DNA of 64,000 bases, taken from Nitrospiraceae bacterium (GTDB lineage: Bacteria; Nitrospirota; Nitrospiria; Nitrospirales; Nitrospiraceae). Positions 26,863 to 36,233 of this stretch are shown piece after piece. Where the stretch lies: contig CAKKRK010000028.1 in NCBI GenBank assembly GCA_919902665.1, positions 1 to 64,000 of the forward strand. Reading direction: 5' to 3'. A model generated the notes under the pieces. That model did no database searches, was not told the origin of the DNA, and saw nothing but the letters and a program-made list of their open reading frames with translations. Position 1 is the stretch's first letter; each line of letters begins with the position of its first letter. Made by a program: the position numbers and the translations under genes.

Positions 26863-28116
26863 ATGCGACGTATCGCTTTTATTGCCGGTGTTGTAGCCAT
26901 TGGACTTGCCATCGGTGGCTACGTGTTTTTTAACGGGGAGCGGAAGGCCCCTGTTCGATACCGAACGGCGGCGATTGAGTTAGGTCAGGTTATTTCTTCC
27001 GTCAGCGCCACGGGGACGATCAATCCAGTTGTATCGGTTCAGGTAGGTACGCAAGTGTCGGGCATGATCAAGAGTCTCCATGCGGATTTCAACTCGCGGG
27101 TAAAGGCTGGGGATACGGTCGCGGTCATTGATCCTGAACCCTTCAAGGCTCGCCGAGAACAGGCTGCCAGCAATCTGGAGATGGCGCGGTCAAACGTTGC
27201 ACGATCCAAAGCCGACCTGGCGCAGCGAAAACGAGAACTGGACCGCGTGGAATCCTTGTTGCCTCAGCAGTTTGTGTCACAAAACGACGTTGATGTTGCA
27301 TTCACAAATTTCCAAAGCTCGGAAGCACAGTTAAAGGTTGCTGAGGCACAGGTTAAGCAAGCGGAAGCGGCGTTGAATTCGGCTGAACTGGAATTGAAAT
27401 ATACCGTCATTCGGTCGCCCGTTGATGGCATCGTTGTGGCGCGTAACGTAGAGGTTGGCCAGACGGTTGCGTCCAGCTTCGCCACGCCTAATCTGTTTCT
27501 GATCGCCCTCGATTTAACCAAAATGCAGGTTGATACCAATGTGAGCGAGTCGGACATTGGAGGGATGGCCGAAGGGAAGGAAGCCGTTTTTACCGTAGAC
27601 GCCTACCCCGGTGTGACCTTTACTGGCACTATCCGGCAGGTGCGACTCGCACCCATCAACGTTCAGAACGTCGTCACCTACAATGTGGTGGTCGGAGTGG
27701 ATAACAAGGACCTACGGCTCAAACCCGGTATGACGGCCAATGTGTCGATCATCGTGGCACAGAAAGACCAGATCCTGAAGGTTCCTAATGCGGCTCTCAG
27801 ATTTGCGCCCCCAAAGGGTGAGGGGAGTCGTCGGGAGGCCGATGGGCACGTACCAAGCAGGCATGGAGGAGGTCCGACTAAACTAGATGCTGGTACGCTG
27901 CCGTCGAAAGCAATCTGGAGGTTGAGCGAGAGCGGTGACCTCGCTTCTCTGACGGTTCAAACTGGTATTTCAGATGGCCTCACCACTGAATTACTCTCTG
28001 GCGGTCTCAGTGAAGGGGATCTCGTTGTTGTTGGTATTGAACAGCCGTTCGGCGAACGAAAAGGGAGTGACTTGCCGCCGGGGTTCGGGAACCAGCAACG
28101 CCCTCGTTCTCGATGA
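26863..28116 (+). CDS. Periplasmic adaptor (HlyD/MacA-type membrane fusion protein)
   Basis: A 417-residue protein with an N-terminal membrane anchor (about 3-24), a barrel-sandwich hybrid with ISSVSATGTINPVVSVQVGT, a long helical hairpin (about 95-170) rich in Ala, Glu and Arg, and a C-terminal beta-barrel. The block GTVAVIDPEPF in this family joins the lipoyl half. MacA-type adaptors join an inner-membrane MacB ATPase/permease to an outer-membrane channel. It precedes the ATPase (gap 120 bp) and permease genes; no TolC homologue is in the window. Confidence 0.9.
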   Translation: MRRIAFIAGVVAIGLAIGGYVFFNGERKAPVRYRTAAIELGQVISSVSATGTINPVVSVQVGTQVSGMIKSLHADFNSRVKAGDTVAVIDPEPFKARREQAASNLEMARSNVARSKADLAQRKRELDRVESLLPQQFVSQNDVDVAFTNFQSSEAQLKVAEAQVKQAEAALNSAELELKYTVIRSPVDGIVVARNVEVGQTVASSFATPNLFLIALDLTKMQVDTNVSESDIGGMAEGKEAVFTVDAYPGVTFTGTIRQVRLAPINVQNVVTYNVVVGVDNKDLRLKPGMTANVSIIVAQKDQILKVPNAALRFAPPKGEGSRREADGHVPSRHGGGPTKLDAGTLPSKAIWRLSESGDLASLTVQTGISDGLTTELLSGGLSEGDLVVVGIEQPFGERKGSDLPPGFGNQQRPRSR

Positions 28117-28236
28117 TGCCGCTGATATCCCTCGATCACGATGTTGAACGTCGCTCGTCGGCGGATAAGGCATATGTCACCCCCATCATTCCATTGTCAT
28201 GATTTGCGCTGGTGGCGCATAGGATGAGCTAGGTCT

Positions 28237-28947
28237 GTGAATCCATTGATCGTCGGCGAAGATATTTGGAAGGTCTATCGAGTAGGTGATGTTGAGGTGC
28301 AGGCTCTGCGTGGGGTGAGTGTCACTATTGAACGGGGTGAGTTCGTCGCGATCATGGGGTCAAGCGGATCCGGCAAGTCCACATTGATGAATATGCTCGG
28401 CTGTCTGGATCAACCGACCAAGGGACAGTACCGGTTGAACGGCGTGGACGTTGGCCAATTGCGGCCCGACCAGTTGGCAGAAATCCGAAATCAGCAAATC
28501 GGTTTTGTGTTCCAGAGCTTCAACCTCATTCCCCGCACCAGTGCCCTGGAAAACGCTCAGTTACCGCTGTTCTACAGAGGACTGTCTTTGAAAGAACAGC
28601 GTACACTGGCCTCGGCTGCGCTCCAACGCGTCGGATTGAAGGGGCGCGAACATCATTCCCCCACGCAACTTTCAGGCGGTCAACAACAACGGGTGGCGAT
28701 TGCTCGGGCGCTGGTGACCTCACCCTCTTTGTTGTTGGCCGACGAGCCAACCGGAAATCTTGATACGGAGTCCAGTCAGGACATCATGGGGATTCTTGAA
28801 GGATTGAATCGTGAGGGTATGACAGTGATCCTGGTCACGCACGAAGTCGATATTGCCGCCTATGCGTCGCGTGAAATTGTCGTCAAGGATGGTCAGATCC
28901 TCAGCGATCGAGCAACCAAGGAGCGATCGCAGGCAGTGGGTGTGTAA
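28237..28947 (+). CDS. ABC transporter ATPase of MacB/LolD type
   Basis: A 236-residue ATPase with Walker [11 protein letters not shown] (about 45-54), Q-loop [11 protein letters not shown], signature [15 protein letters not shown], Walker [13 protein letters not shown] and H-loop VTHEVD. These features fit the ATPase part of MacB-type mechanotransmission exporters. It is the middle gene of an adaptor-ATPase-permease set and its stop is directly followed by the ATG of the permease gene, so the pair is translated together. The GTG start lies at the usual place relative to the Walker A motif. Confidence 0.93.
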   Translation: MNPLIVGEDIWKVYRVGDVEVQALRGVSVTIERGEFVAIMGSSGSGKSTLMNMLGCLDQPTKGQYRLNGVDVGQLRPDQLAEIRNQQIGFVFQSFNLIPRTSALENAQLPLFYRGLSLKEQRTLASAALQRVGLKGREHHSPTQLSGGQQQRVAIARALVTSPSLLLADEPTGNLDTESSQDIMGILEGLNREGMTVILVTHEVDIAAYASREIVVKDGQILSDRATKERSQAVGV

Positions 28948-30183
28948 ATGCTAGCGTTCATGTGGCTAACCGTCATCACGGCGTTGAGAGTACTCGGGCG
29001 AAACAGACTGCGCGCAGGCTTGACCATGCTTGGGATTATTATCGGAGTTGGAGCGGTCATTGCGATGGTCAGCATTGGAGAAGGGGCGAAACAGGCGGTG
29101 CAGAAGCAGATCGCCACGATGGGGACCAACGTCATTATGATCTTTCCCAGTTACATGACCATCGGCGGCGTGCGGGGCGCACAAGGCGGTGCCGTCACAC
29201 TGACGGTTGCCGATGCACTGGAACTAAAGAAAAGGATTCCCACTCTGTCTGAAACGGGGTGGCTCATACGAAGCACCATGCAAATCGTGAATGGGAACCG
29301 CAATTGGAATGGGTCGGTTCAGGGCGCGTCACCCAGCTATGTCACGATCCGAGACTGGTCCTTCAGCAGCGGAGGATCCTTTACTCAAACAGATATGGAG
29401 AGTGCGGCCAGGGTCGCGCTCCTTGGACAAACTGTGGTCGAAAACATTTTTGAACCAGGTGAAGAACCAGTTGGCGCGATCATTCGGATTAAAAATGTCC
29501 CGTTCCGAGTCATTGGTGTCTTATCTCCTAAGGGCCAGTCTGTTCAGGGAACCGATCAGGACGATGTCGTTTTTATCCCCTTCACAACTGCCGAGCGAAA
29601 AGTCTTTGGAACCTTGTTCCTGGGATCGGTCGGAGGAGTGTTTGTTTCGACGGAACGAACCGAGGATCTGGCAGATGCCGCAGAACAGATCCGTCAGGTG
29701 ATGAGGGCGCGACATCGCTTGCAGGGTGAGCAGCCTGATGATTTTACCATTCGTACGCAGGTCGAAATCGGAAAGGTGCAGGAAGGGACGAGCGAAACCT
29801 TGACGGTCATGTTGATGATCATCGCGTCCGTCTCGTTACTTGTCGGCGGTATTGGGATTATGAACATTCTGCTTGTCTCCGTCACTGAGCGGACAAGAGA
29901 AATTGGAATTCGGATGGCGGTTGGAGCCAAACGTTTTCATATTCTCATACAGTTTTTGATCGAGGCGCTGACGCTCAGTGTGGTCGGTGGCTGTATTGGC
30001 ATCCTGTTCGGAGTGCTTGCGGCGCGCTTGACGACGGTGATTGCCGGTTGGCCAACCATTATTTCAAGTGATACCATCGCCGTTGCGTTTGTATTTTCCG
30101 TTGTGGTGGGCCTATTCTTTGGTTTATATCCCGCCAATAAGGCTGCTCGGCTCAATCCCATCGACGCATTGCGCTACGAATAG
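28948..30183 (+). CDS. ABC transporter permease, MacB/FtsX family
   Basis: A 411-residue membrane protein with one N-terminal membrane helix (about 19-44, followed by the periplasmic MacB_PCD domain) and three helices near the C-terminus (about 280-405), the layout of a MacB permease. The C-terminal block RTREIGIRMAVGAKRFHI is the family coupling motif. Together with the ATPase and the adaptor it probably exports a toxin, lipid or peptide; the substrate is not known from sequence. Confidence 0.92.
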   Translation: MLAFMWLTVITALRVLGRNRLRAGLTMLGIIIGVGAVIAMVSIGEGAKQAVQKQIATMGTNVIMIFPSYMTIGGVRGAQGGAVTLTVADALELKKRIPTLSETGWLIRSTMQIVNGNRNWNGSVQGASPSYVTIRDWSFSSGGSFTQTDMESAARVALLGQTVVENIFEPGEEPVGAIIRIKNVPFRVIGVLSPKGQSVQGTDQDDVVFIPFTTAERKVFGTLFLGSVGGVFVSTERTEDLADAAEQIRQVMRARHRLQGEQPDDFTIRTQVEIGKVQEGTSETLTVMLMIIASVSLLVGGIGIMNILLVSVTERTREIGIRMAVGAKRFHILIQFLIEALTLSVVGGCIGILFGVLAARLTTVIAGWPTIISSDTIAVAFVFSVVVGLFFGLYPANKAARLNPIDALRYE

Positions 30184-30208
30184 GCGAATCACTCACCGGT
30201 GTCCCTTC

Positions 30209-31408
30209 CTACGCATTCATGTCTACTATTGTTTCAATGGCCCGGACCTGGGGATCGCCGTCCTGGTGCGCAAGATCGATGACAAATGGCGCTGGGTATT
30301 CCGTGCCACCTGGCTGGTGGGTGATGGTGATGATCGGTTGGTGCAGTTTTTCTTGATGGAGTTTCGTGACTACTGCCACCTCTTGCGTATTCAGCCGCAC
30401 ATGACTATGGATGGGGTAGATACCGATTCGTGCGATGAATAATGACACAATTCGTTGATCAAGCGTGCCTTGTCGAGCCTCCTGATACAGGCGTTGAAAT
30501 GTGTGGTGAGGAGTCAGTGGGGCAGTCCCGCCGAATCCAGTGGTTAATTCATCGTATCGATCCACGACCATCAGAATGCGTGTGGGGTCTGAGGTAAATT
30601 GTCCGCGTGACTCTTGCGGATAGCCGCTATCATTAAGATAGGCATGATGATTCGCGATGAGATGAAGCGTGGCGGCTTCAATTCCCCTTTTCCCCTCCAA
30701 CATCAGAACGGCACGGCGGGGATGGGTCTCGAATTCCTGTCGGTTGGCCTTGGAAAGGTCTGACGAGACATGCGTATGGCGGACAATGGCAGGTCGGATC
30801 TGTAAGAGCCCAATGTCATGTAGGAGAGCGGCAGTTGCAAGCTCGTGCAGCTCCAGGGGGTTGAATTGGAAGGCTTGTCCGACCACCAGTGACAGCGTAC
30901 AGACTGCCAGTGCATGCTGGCTGAGCGTGGAGTCGTCGGCCCGGTTTTGACTCAAGGCCATGAAAATAGCAGAGTCGGTGAGCGTTCTCATGGCGATCGT
31001 GATTTCTTGGACCGCTTCGGCTGCCTGCTCAGGGTTGACCGTTCCTGTCTTCGCAATGGTCATAAAAACGGATTGTACGGATTGATCCATCTGTTGCTTG
31101 GCCAGCTTCGCCTGGGCATATTCTTCGTTCAGCTGGGCTAAAGGCTTGGGGTGTGTCAGGCTCGAAGTCGGTGCTGTCGTGGGTGCAACCTGCATGATAT
31201 CCGTTGCGTGATGGGGCGGAGAAGTGATTCCACGGTCGAGGTCGATGTCGACCATCTTCACTCCTGCACGCACTAATTTGTCAATCTGGGAAGACTGTTC
31301 AATCAGGAATGAATGGCGGAGTAAGGGGGAGCGGAACCACGACAGGTCCAGACGGGCGACGTACATTCCGATCTGAAGTTCACTGACGGAGATGCGTGTT
31401 GTCGCCAT
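30209..31408 (-). CDS. HD-GYP domain protein, putative cyclic-di-GMP phosphodiesterase
   Basis: A 399-residue cytoplasmic protein with a DUF3391 N-terminal domain (about 5-85) and an HD-GYP domain (about 150-340). Metal-binding residues include His165, His197-Asp198 and His254-His255; GYP is at 262-264. The family's HDIGK is HDIGLL and the HHE triad is HHA here, and the motif reads NDSGYP instead of DGSGYP, so at least the usual acid and Lys are missing. It may be a reduced-activity enzyme or a binding-only receptor. It is alone and convergent with the MacB-type permease gene. Confidence 0.82.
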   Translation of the reverse strand: MATTRISVSELQIGMYVARLDLSWFRSPLLRHSFLIEQSSQIDKLVRAGVKMVDIDLDRGITSPPHHATDIMQVAPTTAPTSSLTHPKPLAQLNEEYAQAKLAKQQMDQSVQSVFMTIAKTGTVNPEQAAEAVQEITIAMRTLTDSAIFMALSQNRADDSTLSQHALAVCTLSLVVGQAFQFNPLELHELATAALLHDIGLLQIRPAIVRHTHVSSDLSKANRQEFETHPRRAVLMLEGKRGIEAATLHLIANHHAYLNDSGYPQESRGQFTSDPTRILMVVDRYDELTTGFGGTAPLTPHHTFQRLYQEARQGTLDQRIVSLFIARIGIYPIHSHVRLNTQEVAVVTKLHQEKLHQPIITITHQPGGTEYPAPFVIDLAHQDGDPQVRAIETIVDMNA

Positions 31409-31510
31409 CAGAAGGTTCGTCCATTCGTAAGCAGGGCTGTAGACATAGCTCTCTCAGGTATCGGCGTGAACCAGAAAGAACTGTAGCCGAGCAAGTGCTG
31501 GAGTGAGTGG

Positions 31511-32107
31511 TCAGCCTGAGTGACAAGGAGGGGGAATGAACGAGAGCGAGACTTCGATGCGAGGGTCGGCTTTGTCAACATGCTTATATAGATGAGTTTC
31601 GATGATGCGATTATCGTTTAAGCCAAGCCCTTCGCAGACCGCATCTTGGGCGATCTTCAGACCCCCATCAAGGTCGCGCCGTAAGGCGGATGCGAAAAAG
31701 AATCGGATCGAGAGCGCGAGCGGCCCCGATCGAAGTCGATTGTGCAAAGAGGATTTAACGGGGGACTGGGCCAATGCCAGCCATACGTACTGGCCGACGT
31801 AGGTCTTGTACGTCCGTCCGGCGGAGGATAGCAACCGACGTCCATTTACCGTTGCATATTGATGGTTGATGCTTGGAGGGACGGGCAATGTGACTTTGAT
31901 CGTGTCCGATGTCACGACTGGGAGATGCGATGGTGTCCGAAGTGCAGTCTCTGGGTTCGATGGAGCAGATTTTAGTGACAGAGCCGTATTGTTGATCCGC
32001 AGCAACTTTTTGGGGATAGATGAACGGGTGGGATTGCCACGGCTGGATATTGGGGGAAGTCGACACCTTGATGAACGGAAGTTGTATCGAGGTCGGTCGG
32101 ATGGCAT
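31511..32107 (-). CDS. RusA-family Holliday junction resolvase
   Basis: The C-terminal ~125 residues match RusA: a start like TIKVTLPVPPSINHQY, then the Asp-rich block RRDLDGGLKIAQDAV and GLNDNRIIETHLYK, with catalytic Asp residues in RDLD and the later ND. RusA cuts four-way junctions and is usually prophage-derived. The N-terminal ~65 residues have no similarity and no better start codon has a ribosome binding site; GTG near 31910 would give the bare domain. It lies next to mraZ and may share its transcript. Confidence 0.75.
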   Translation of the reverse strand: MPSDRPRYNFRSSRCRLPPISSRGNPTRSSIPKKLLRINNTALSLKSAPSNPETALRTPSHLPVVTSDTIKVTLPVPPSINHQYATVNGRRLLSSAGRTYKTYVGQYVWLALAQSPVKSSLHNRLRSGPLALSIRFFFASALRRDLDGGLKIAQDAVCEGLGLNDNRIIETHLYKHVDKADPRIEVSLSFIPPPCHSG

Positions 32108-32116
32108 GGAGCCGAG

Positions 32117-32557
32117 CTAGAGGAGATTCACGATCTTTGCCATATTCTGTTCAAAGCGATCTTCCGTACGTGCAAGATACCGGCGCCATTCGCTTGGGTT
32201 CCAAATTTCCATGCGGTGATACAGGCCGACGAGTATGATTTCTTGATCCTCATCGACAGGGACCAGTTTTCTCAAGCGACCAGGAATTAGAATCCGCCCG
32301 GTCTTATCGATATCTGATGAGCCTGCCTCGGACACGACAAAGTGCATAAACAGACGACTCTGGTCTTCATCCAGAGACGTCCGGGTCCGTTCAAGGACCT
32401 TCTCCCACTCTTTCGTGGAATAGATGAGCAAGGACTGTTCCGGACCCTTCAGGAACATGACGGTCTGACCGTCAGCTTCGATCTGTTCACGGATCGGTGA
32501 GGGGACGATGAATCGTCCTTTTTCATCAACCTTGCAAAGGTATTCACCTGCAAACAT
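32117..32557 (-). CDS. mraZ: Transcriptional regulator MraZ
   Basis: A 146-residue protein with two AbrB-like domains: the DXXXR blocks DEKGRFIVPSPIRE (about 12-25) and DKTGRILIPGRLRK (about 86-99). MraZ binds TGGGN repeats ahead of the division and cell-wall (dcw) cluster in other bacteria. Here no dcw gene follows; the next genes are rusA-like and an HTH gene. The upstream bases do not show a TGGGN repeat series. It may be a second, diverged copy. Confidence 0.87.
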   Translation of the reverse strand: MFAGEYLCKVDEKGRFIVPSPIREQIEADGQTVMFLKGPEQSLLIYSTKEWEKVLERTRTSLDEDQSRLFMHFVVSEAGSSDIDKTGRILIPGRLRKLVPVDEDQEIILVGLYHRMEIWNPSEWRRYLARTEDRFEQNMAKIVNLL

Positions 32558-32572
32558 TGTGATGTCCTGTAT

Positions 32573-32770
32573 TTAGGAATTCACGGCAGTTCTGGTTCGG
32601 TCGCGAATCCATTGCTCTAGATCCGAACGGACAAATCGCCATTCCTTTCCCAGCTTGAAGGCGGGAATCTGTCGACTCTGAAGATAGCGATAGAGGGTAC
32701 GTTGAGTAATCTTGAGATATTGGCATGTTTCCATCGCGGTCATCAGTTCGCTCTTCGGGGCGCTGCTCAT
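32573..32770 (-). CDS. Small helix-turn-helix (excisionase/MerR-like) DNA-binding protein
   Basis: A 65-residue protein that is almost all one HTH_17-type domain: YLKITQRTLYRYLQSRQIPAFKLG followed by WRFVRSDLEQWI. Such domains are found in excisionases and BldC-like regulators. The start at 32770 (MSSAPKSEL) has GGTGGAG just before it; a longer frame reaches further but crosses non-homologous sequence. It stands 15 bp before mraZ and may be its partner regulator. Confidence 0.8.
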   Translation of the reverse strand: MSSAPKSELMTAMETCQYLKITQRTLYRYLQSRQIPAFKLGKEWRFVRSDLEQWIRDRTRTAVNS

Positions 32771-32876
32771 CACTCCACCTGTGGCCAGATCGAAAAATCC
32801 GCATTCTGCCTCCAGCACTCTCGTTATTCTAGAGGCGACCATGGGAATGTCAAGCGAAAATATATGACAGTGCATG

Positions 32877-33218
32877 TCAAAGGCCGTCACCGCCTTCTGG
32901 CATTCCCGCATCGTCATTGGATTGGTCCATCATCGCTTCGATATCGTCGACGTCCTCGCCCATTTCCTGTCCCATTTTCTTCATCAAGCGGGCGACGCTC
33001 CGAGGATCATTTTCATCAATCCCTCCGAGGTTCGCTGGATCTGATAGTGATTCGAGTCGAGCTTCCTCGGACTTGGGAGCGGCAAATCGAGATAGGAGAC
33101 GCTCCATCTGCGAGCCGCCGCAATGCCGACAGGTGGCCACGCTGGGATTGCGCGGATTCAATACCAAGACCGAGGATTTCCCGTGACAATCCTGACAAGC
33201 GTACTCATAAATCGGCAT
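32877..33218 (-). CDS. FmdB-type zinc ribbon protein
   Basis: A 113-residue protein beginning MPIYEYACQDC and continuing with CRHC, the CxxC-x(~20)-CxxC zinc ribbon of the FmdB family. The remaining ~65 residues are acidic, with a stretch of Asp, Glu and Met. FmdB-like proteins are small regulators of unknown mechanism. It lies 3 bp after comF in the same direction and is probably translated with it. Confidence 0.85.
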   Translation of the reverse strand: MPIYEYACQDCHGKSSVLVLNPRNPSVATCRHCGGSQMERLLSRFAAPKSEEARLESLSDPANLGGIDENDPRSVARLMKKMGQEMGEDVDDIEAMMDQSNDDAGMPEGGDGL

Positions 33219-33221
33219 CGA

Positions 33222-34037
33222 TCAACCTCCCAGGAGCTCCAGCGACGGTGGGCGCTGAGCCATGATGCGGTCGGGAATCATAGTGGGATCCATTGTGCGC
33301 CCTAACGTTATCACAAACACGTCGCCAGACCCGGCCTTCCGGAGGGTCTTGGCGCACTCATTCACCGTCGTACCAGTCGTGAAGACGTCGTCGATCAGAA
33401 GAATGCGTTTCTTCACAATGGCATCGGGGTGTCGGACGGCAAATGCTCGACGAAGGTTTTTTAGACGGCTTTTGCGAGATAGTGTGGTTTGGGCTGGAGT
33501 AGGAATAGCTCGGATCAAGTTCGTGTACGCGATGGGAATATCGAGGGTCCGTCCGATGTCATCAGCAAGCAGGAGGGACTGATTAAATTCTCGTTGACGA
33601 AGTCTCTCAATGTGCAGGGGTACTGGCATGATCACATCAATGGAATCGAGTGGAGGGAGTCGGGCGATCATGAGGGCGGCCAGTGGAGCCGCCATGGAAA
33701 CTTTGCCCTGATACTTGAAGAGGCGGATCGCATGCTGGAGTGGAGGCATATACGGGTACAGAGTCCAGGCCTTCGTATAGGAAGGCGGACGTTCGGCACA
33801 GGGTTGGCAAATATGGTTTGGGCTGTAGGTCGTGGCAATGGAAGAAGGGAAGGGGTGGTCACAACGGGTGCATCGAGAGTCAGGCATGAGGGAAATCTTA
33901 CTCCAGCAGTCCGAGCAAAAATGAGGGATCGGATCATCTGCTAGAAGCGAGTTACAGCTCGAACAATGAACGGGAAGAAAGAACCTGAGCGCGCGGCGCA
34001 GGAGACCTGAGGCCGATTCTGTGACAGGATTGGCCAT
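33222..34037 (-). CDS. comF: ComF-family phosphoribosyltransferase-like protein
   Basis: A 271-residue protein with an N-terminal four-cysteine zinc finger (CSSCNSLL and CSDCWSKI region) and a C-terminal PRTase fold containing the PRPP loop VLLIDDVFTTGTTVNE. ComF takes part in DNA uptake in competent bacteria, and related members act in purine or amidophosphoribosyl pathways. Whether the cell is competent is not shown by this window, although cinA occurs at 55.6 kb. Confidence 0.85.
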   Translation of the reverse strand: MANPVTESASGLLRRALRFFLPVHCSSCNSLLADDPIPHFCSDCWSKISLMPDSRCTRCDHPFPSSIATTYSPNHICQPCAERPPSYTKAWTLYPYMPPLQHAIRLFKYQGKVSMAAPLAALMIARLPPLDSIDVIMPVPLHIERLRQREFNQSLLLADDIGRTLDIPIAYTNLIRAIPTPAQTTLSRKSRLKNLRRAFAVRHPDAIVKKRILLIDDVFTTGTTVNECAKTLRKAGSGDVFVITLGRTMDPTMIPDRIMAQRPPSLELLGG

Positions 34038-34184
34038 GGACAGCCTTTCGTTTGTGTGTATTCCACCTCTCTTTATGGCGACGAGCCTGCCGGTGTCAAG
34101 GTTGTCGGCCTTCGATTTATTGTGCTATACGAATGAGAATGACCGTACACCGGTCGACTAGTCATTGGAGAGAGCGGACCACCG

Positions 34185-34883
34185 ATGGTGACATTGAGAC
34201 AACTCTCCAAAACCCATTCGCGTGGAGAAGCCATGGTCACGGCTTTACACGATGTCAATTTAGAGATTCAACCTGGAGAATTCTGTGCGTTCGTGGGCCC
34301 CAGTGGCTGCGGGAAAAGTACTCTGCTGAACCTCGTCGCGGGTTTGGACCTGCCTACTTCAGGAGAGATCCTGCTCGATGGGCGATCCACCCACAACCTG
34401 ACCAGCTACGAATGGACGAAGATCAGGCGTGAAACGATCGGGATCGTTTTTCAAGCCTTCCACTTGGTGCATGGTTTGACGGCTGAAGAGAATATTGCAC
34501 TGCCTCTGATGTTGCGCGGGGAGAATGGGCGGGAGATAACAAAACGGGTTGGGGATATGTTGGAGAGCGTGGGCATGAGTCACCGGCGCCGACATCGACC
34601 AGCCGAATTATCCGGTGGAGAGCAACAACGAATTGCGATCGCGCGCGCGTTAGCACATGGGCCCCGTCTCCTCTTGGCCGATGAGCCGACGGGCAATATC
34701 GATTCTCAGCAAGGAGCAGGCATTATGGCGCTTATTCGTGAGCTCGCGATGGCTGAAGGGCAGACGGTCCTGCTGGTGACGCACAGCCTACAGGCCGCGC
34801 AAGCCGCCGACTATGTGTGGACCATGCGAGATGGACAGCTGATTGCGCGCACCGAACGTATGACCGAACTGGCATCTTCGTGA
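34185..34883 (+). CDS. LolD/DevA-type ABC transporter ATPase
   Basis: A 232-residue ATPase with Walker [10 protein letters not shown], the Q-loop [10 protein letters not shown], signature [15 protein letters not shown], Walker [13 protein letters not shown] and H-loop VTHS. It belongs to the lipoprotein-release and macrolide-export branch. It overlaps the next gene (GTGA). The big FtsX-type permease at 36.2 kb is the best partner, separated from it only by pyrD and a small regulator gene. Confidence 0.92.
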   Translation: MVTLRQLSKTHSRGEAMVTALHDVNLEIQPGEFCAFVGPSGCGKSTLLNLVAGLDLPTSGEILLDGRSTHNLTSYEWTKIRRETIGIVFQAFHLVHGLTAEENIALPLMLRGENGREITKRVGDMLESVGMSHRRRHRPAELSGGEQQRIAIARALAHGPRLLLADEPTGNIDSQQGAGIMALIRELAMAEGQTVLLVTHSLQAAQAADYVWTMRDGQLIARTERMTELASS

Positions 34884-35809
34884 TTGATCTTTCCACAACG
34901 ATCGCGGGCGTCACCTTTCCCAGCTGTTTCATGAATGCGTCGGGAGCGCTCTGTGTCACACGGGACGAGCTCGAGGCTCTGGGGAAATCCGGTGCGGGGG
35001 CGATCGTCACGAAGTCGATGACCATTGAGTCGCGCCAAGGCAACCCCATGCCACGGTATTATGGATTTCCAGGAGGATCGATCAACTCGATGGGCCTTCC
35101 CAACCTCGGCTATCGAGCCTACGCCGAGTTGATCCCTCACCTCAAGCGGTTTGGAAAGCCCGTGATCGCCAGCGTGGCCGGACTCGGGGAGGAAGATTTT
35201 CCGACCATCGCGGAAGCGATCAATGCGGCCAAGCCAGACCTTATTGAGGTCAATCTCTCTTGCCCGAATATTCCAGGGAAGCCTCAAATTGGGTACGATC
35301 CGGAAACGTCGGAGCGCGTGCTCAAAAAGGTTCGGCCTCTCATCACGGTTCCGATGGGCGTGAAGTTGCCACCGTACTTCGATCCGGCCCACCATGAGGC
35401 CATGGGGAAGGTCCTTGGGCGTTGCGGAGTCGACTTTCTCAATATGATCAATTCGGTGGGCAATGGCCTGGTTGTGGATCCGGAACGCGAAGCCGTCGTC
35501 ATTAAACCAAAAGGCGGGTTTGGCGGGTTGGGCGGACGACTGATCAAGCCCGTGGCCTTGGCGAATGTTCGCGCCTTCTATAAGTTGTTTGATGGGAAGA
35601 TGCCGATCATCGGAACCGGAGGAATCGTTGAGGGGATGGACGTGTTCGAACATTTCCTGTGCGGTGCGTCGGCAGTCCAAATCGGGACGGTGTTGGTGGA
35701 GGAAGGGTTGGATGTATTCGGACGACTGGAAGCGGAGTTGACCGCAGTCTTGAGAAGAAAAGGATACCAGTCGATTGTGGAATGTCAGGGGCGGCTCAAG
35801 GAATTATGA
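34880..35809 (+). CDS. pyrD: Dihydroorotate dehydrogenase, class 1A type
   Basis: A 309-residue flavoprotein. The catalytic loop NLSCPN has Cys128, and the order NLSCPNIPGKPQ, KLPPYFD, NSVGNGLVVDPE, VVIKPKGGFGGLGG and GTGGIVEGMDVFEH matches the fumarate-dependent class 1A enzyme (Lactococcus PyrDA), which makes orotate in pyrimidine biosynthesis. The GTG at 34880 overlaps the ATPase stop by 4 bp and gives the length of the family; an upstream ATG adds only unrelated residues. Confidence 0.92.
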   Translation: MIDLSTTIAGVTFPSCFMNASGALCVTRDELEALGKSGAGAIVTKSMTIESRQGNPMPRYYGFPGGSINSMGLPNLGYRAYAELIPHLKRFGKPVIASVAGLGEEDFPTIAEAINAAKPDLIEVNLSCPNIPGKPQIGYDPETSERVLKKVRPLITVPMGVKLPPYFDPAHHEAMGKVLGRCGVDFLNMINSVGNGLVVDPEREAVVIKPKGGFGGLGGRLIKPVALANVRAFYKLFDGKMPIIGTGGIVEGMDVFEHFLCGASAVQIGTVLVEEGLDVFGRLEAELTAVLRRKGYQSIVECQGRLKEL

Positions 35810-35811
35810 GC

Positions 35812-36090
35812 CTATTTCATGCCGAAGTTGCGAGGGAGCAAGTTTTGTTGCAGCGCCTGACGCAGGAGCTGGGCGACGTTCCGAACATTAAGTCGGCGCA
35901 TCAAGTTGAAACGATGGACTTCGACCGTCCGAACGCTGATGTCCAGTGTCGCGCCGATCTCACGATTAGTATGGCCCAGCGCGACCAATCGAAGAATCTC
36001 GCGTTGACGGGGCGTAATATGCAGAGAAGGTTTGGAACGGTGTCCCACCCGATGGAGCGGGAGTGCGGTGGTGTGTTTGCTTCTGGCCAT
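35812..36090 (-). CDS. GerE/LuxR-type HTH regulator without a receiver domain
   Basis: A 92-residue protein consisting of an LuxR C-terminal DNA-binding domain: LTPRQREILRLVALGHTNREIG-like block (here ITPRQREILRL), then SVRTVEVHRFNLMRRL. No receiver or sensor domain is present, so it probably needs a partner or works alone as a small regulator. The ATG at 36090 has GAGGAGG five bases ahead. It ends 2 bp from the pyrD stop (convergent). Confidence 0.82.
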   Translation of the reverse strand: MARSKHTTALPLHRVGHRSKPSLHITPRQREILRLVALGHTNREIGATLDISVRTVEVHRFNLMRRLNVRNVAQLLRQALQQNLLPRNFGMK

Positions 36091-36233
36091 CTGTCCTCCT
36101 CTGAAAAAGTCTGAGGTCACTCTAGCAAACGACCGGATACGTGTAAACGAAATGACTGATTTGTGCCGTGCGCGCGGATGTGTCTATCGGAACCGATGAG
36201 ACCTTTCCCAGCAGAAAGCTTATTTCACGCTCA

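Noticed and set aside
32573..32770. Phage excisionase
   Set aside because: The HTH domain is of that class, but no integrase or attachment site is near; a small regulator is equally likely.
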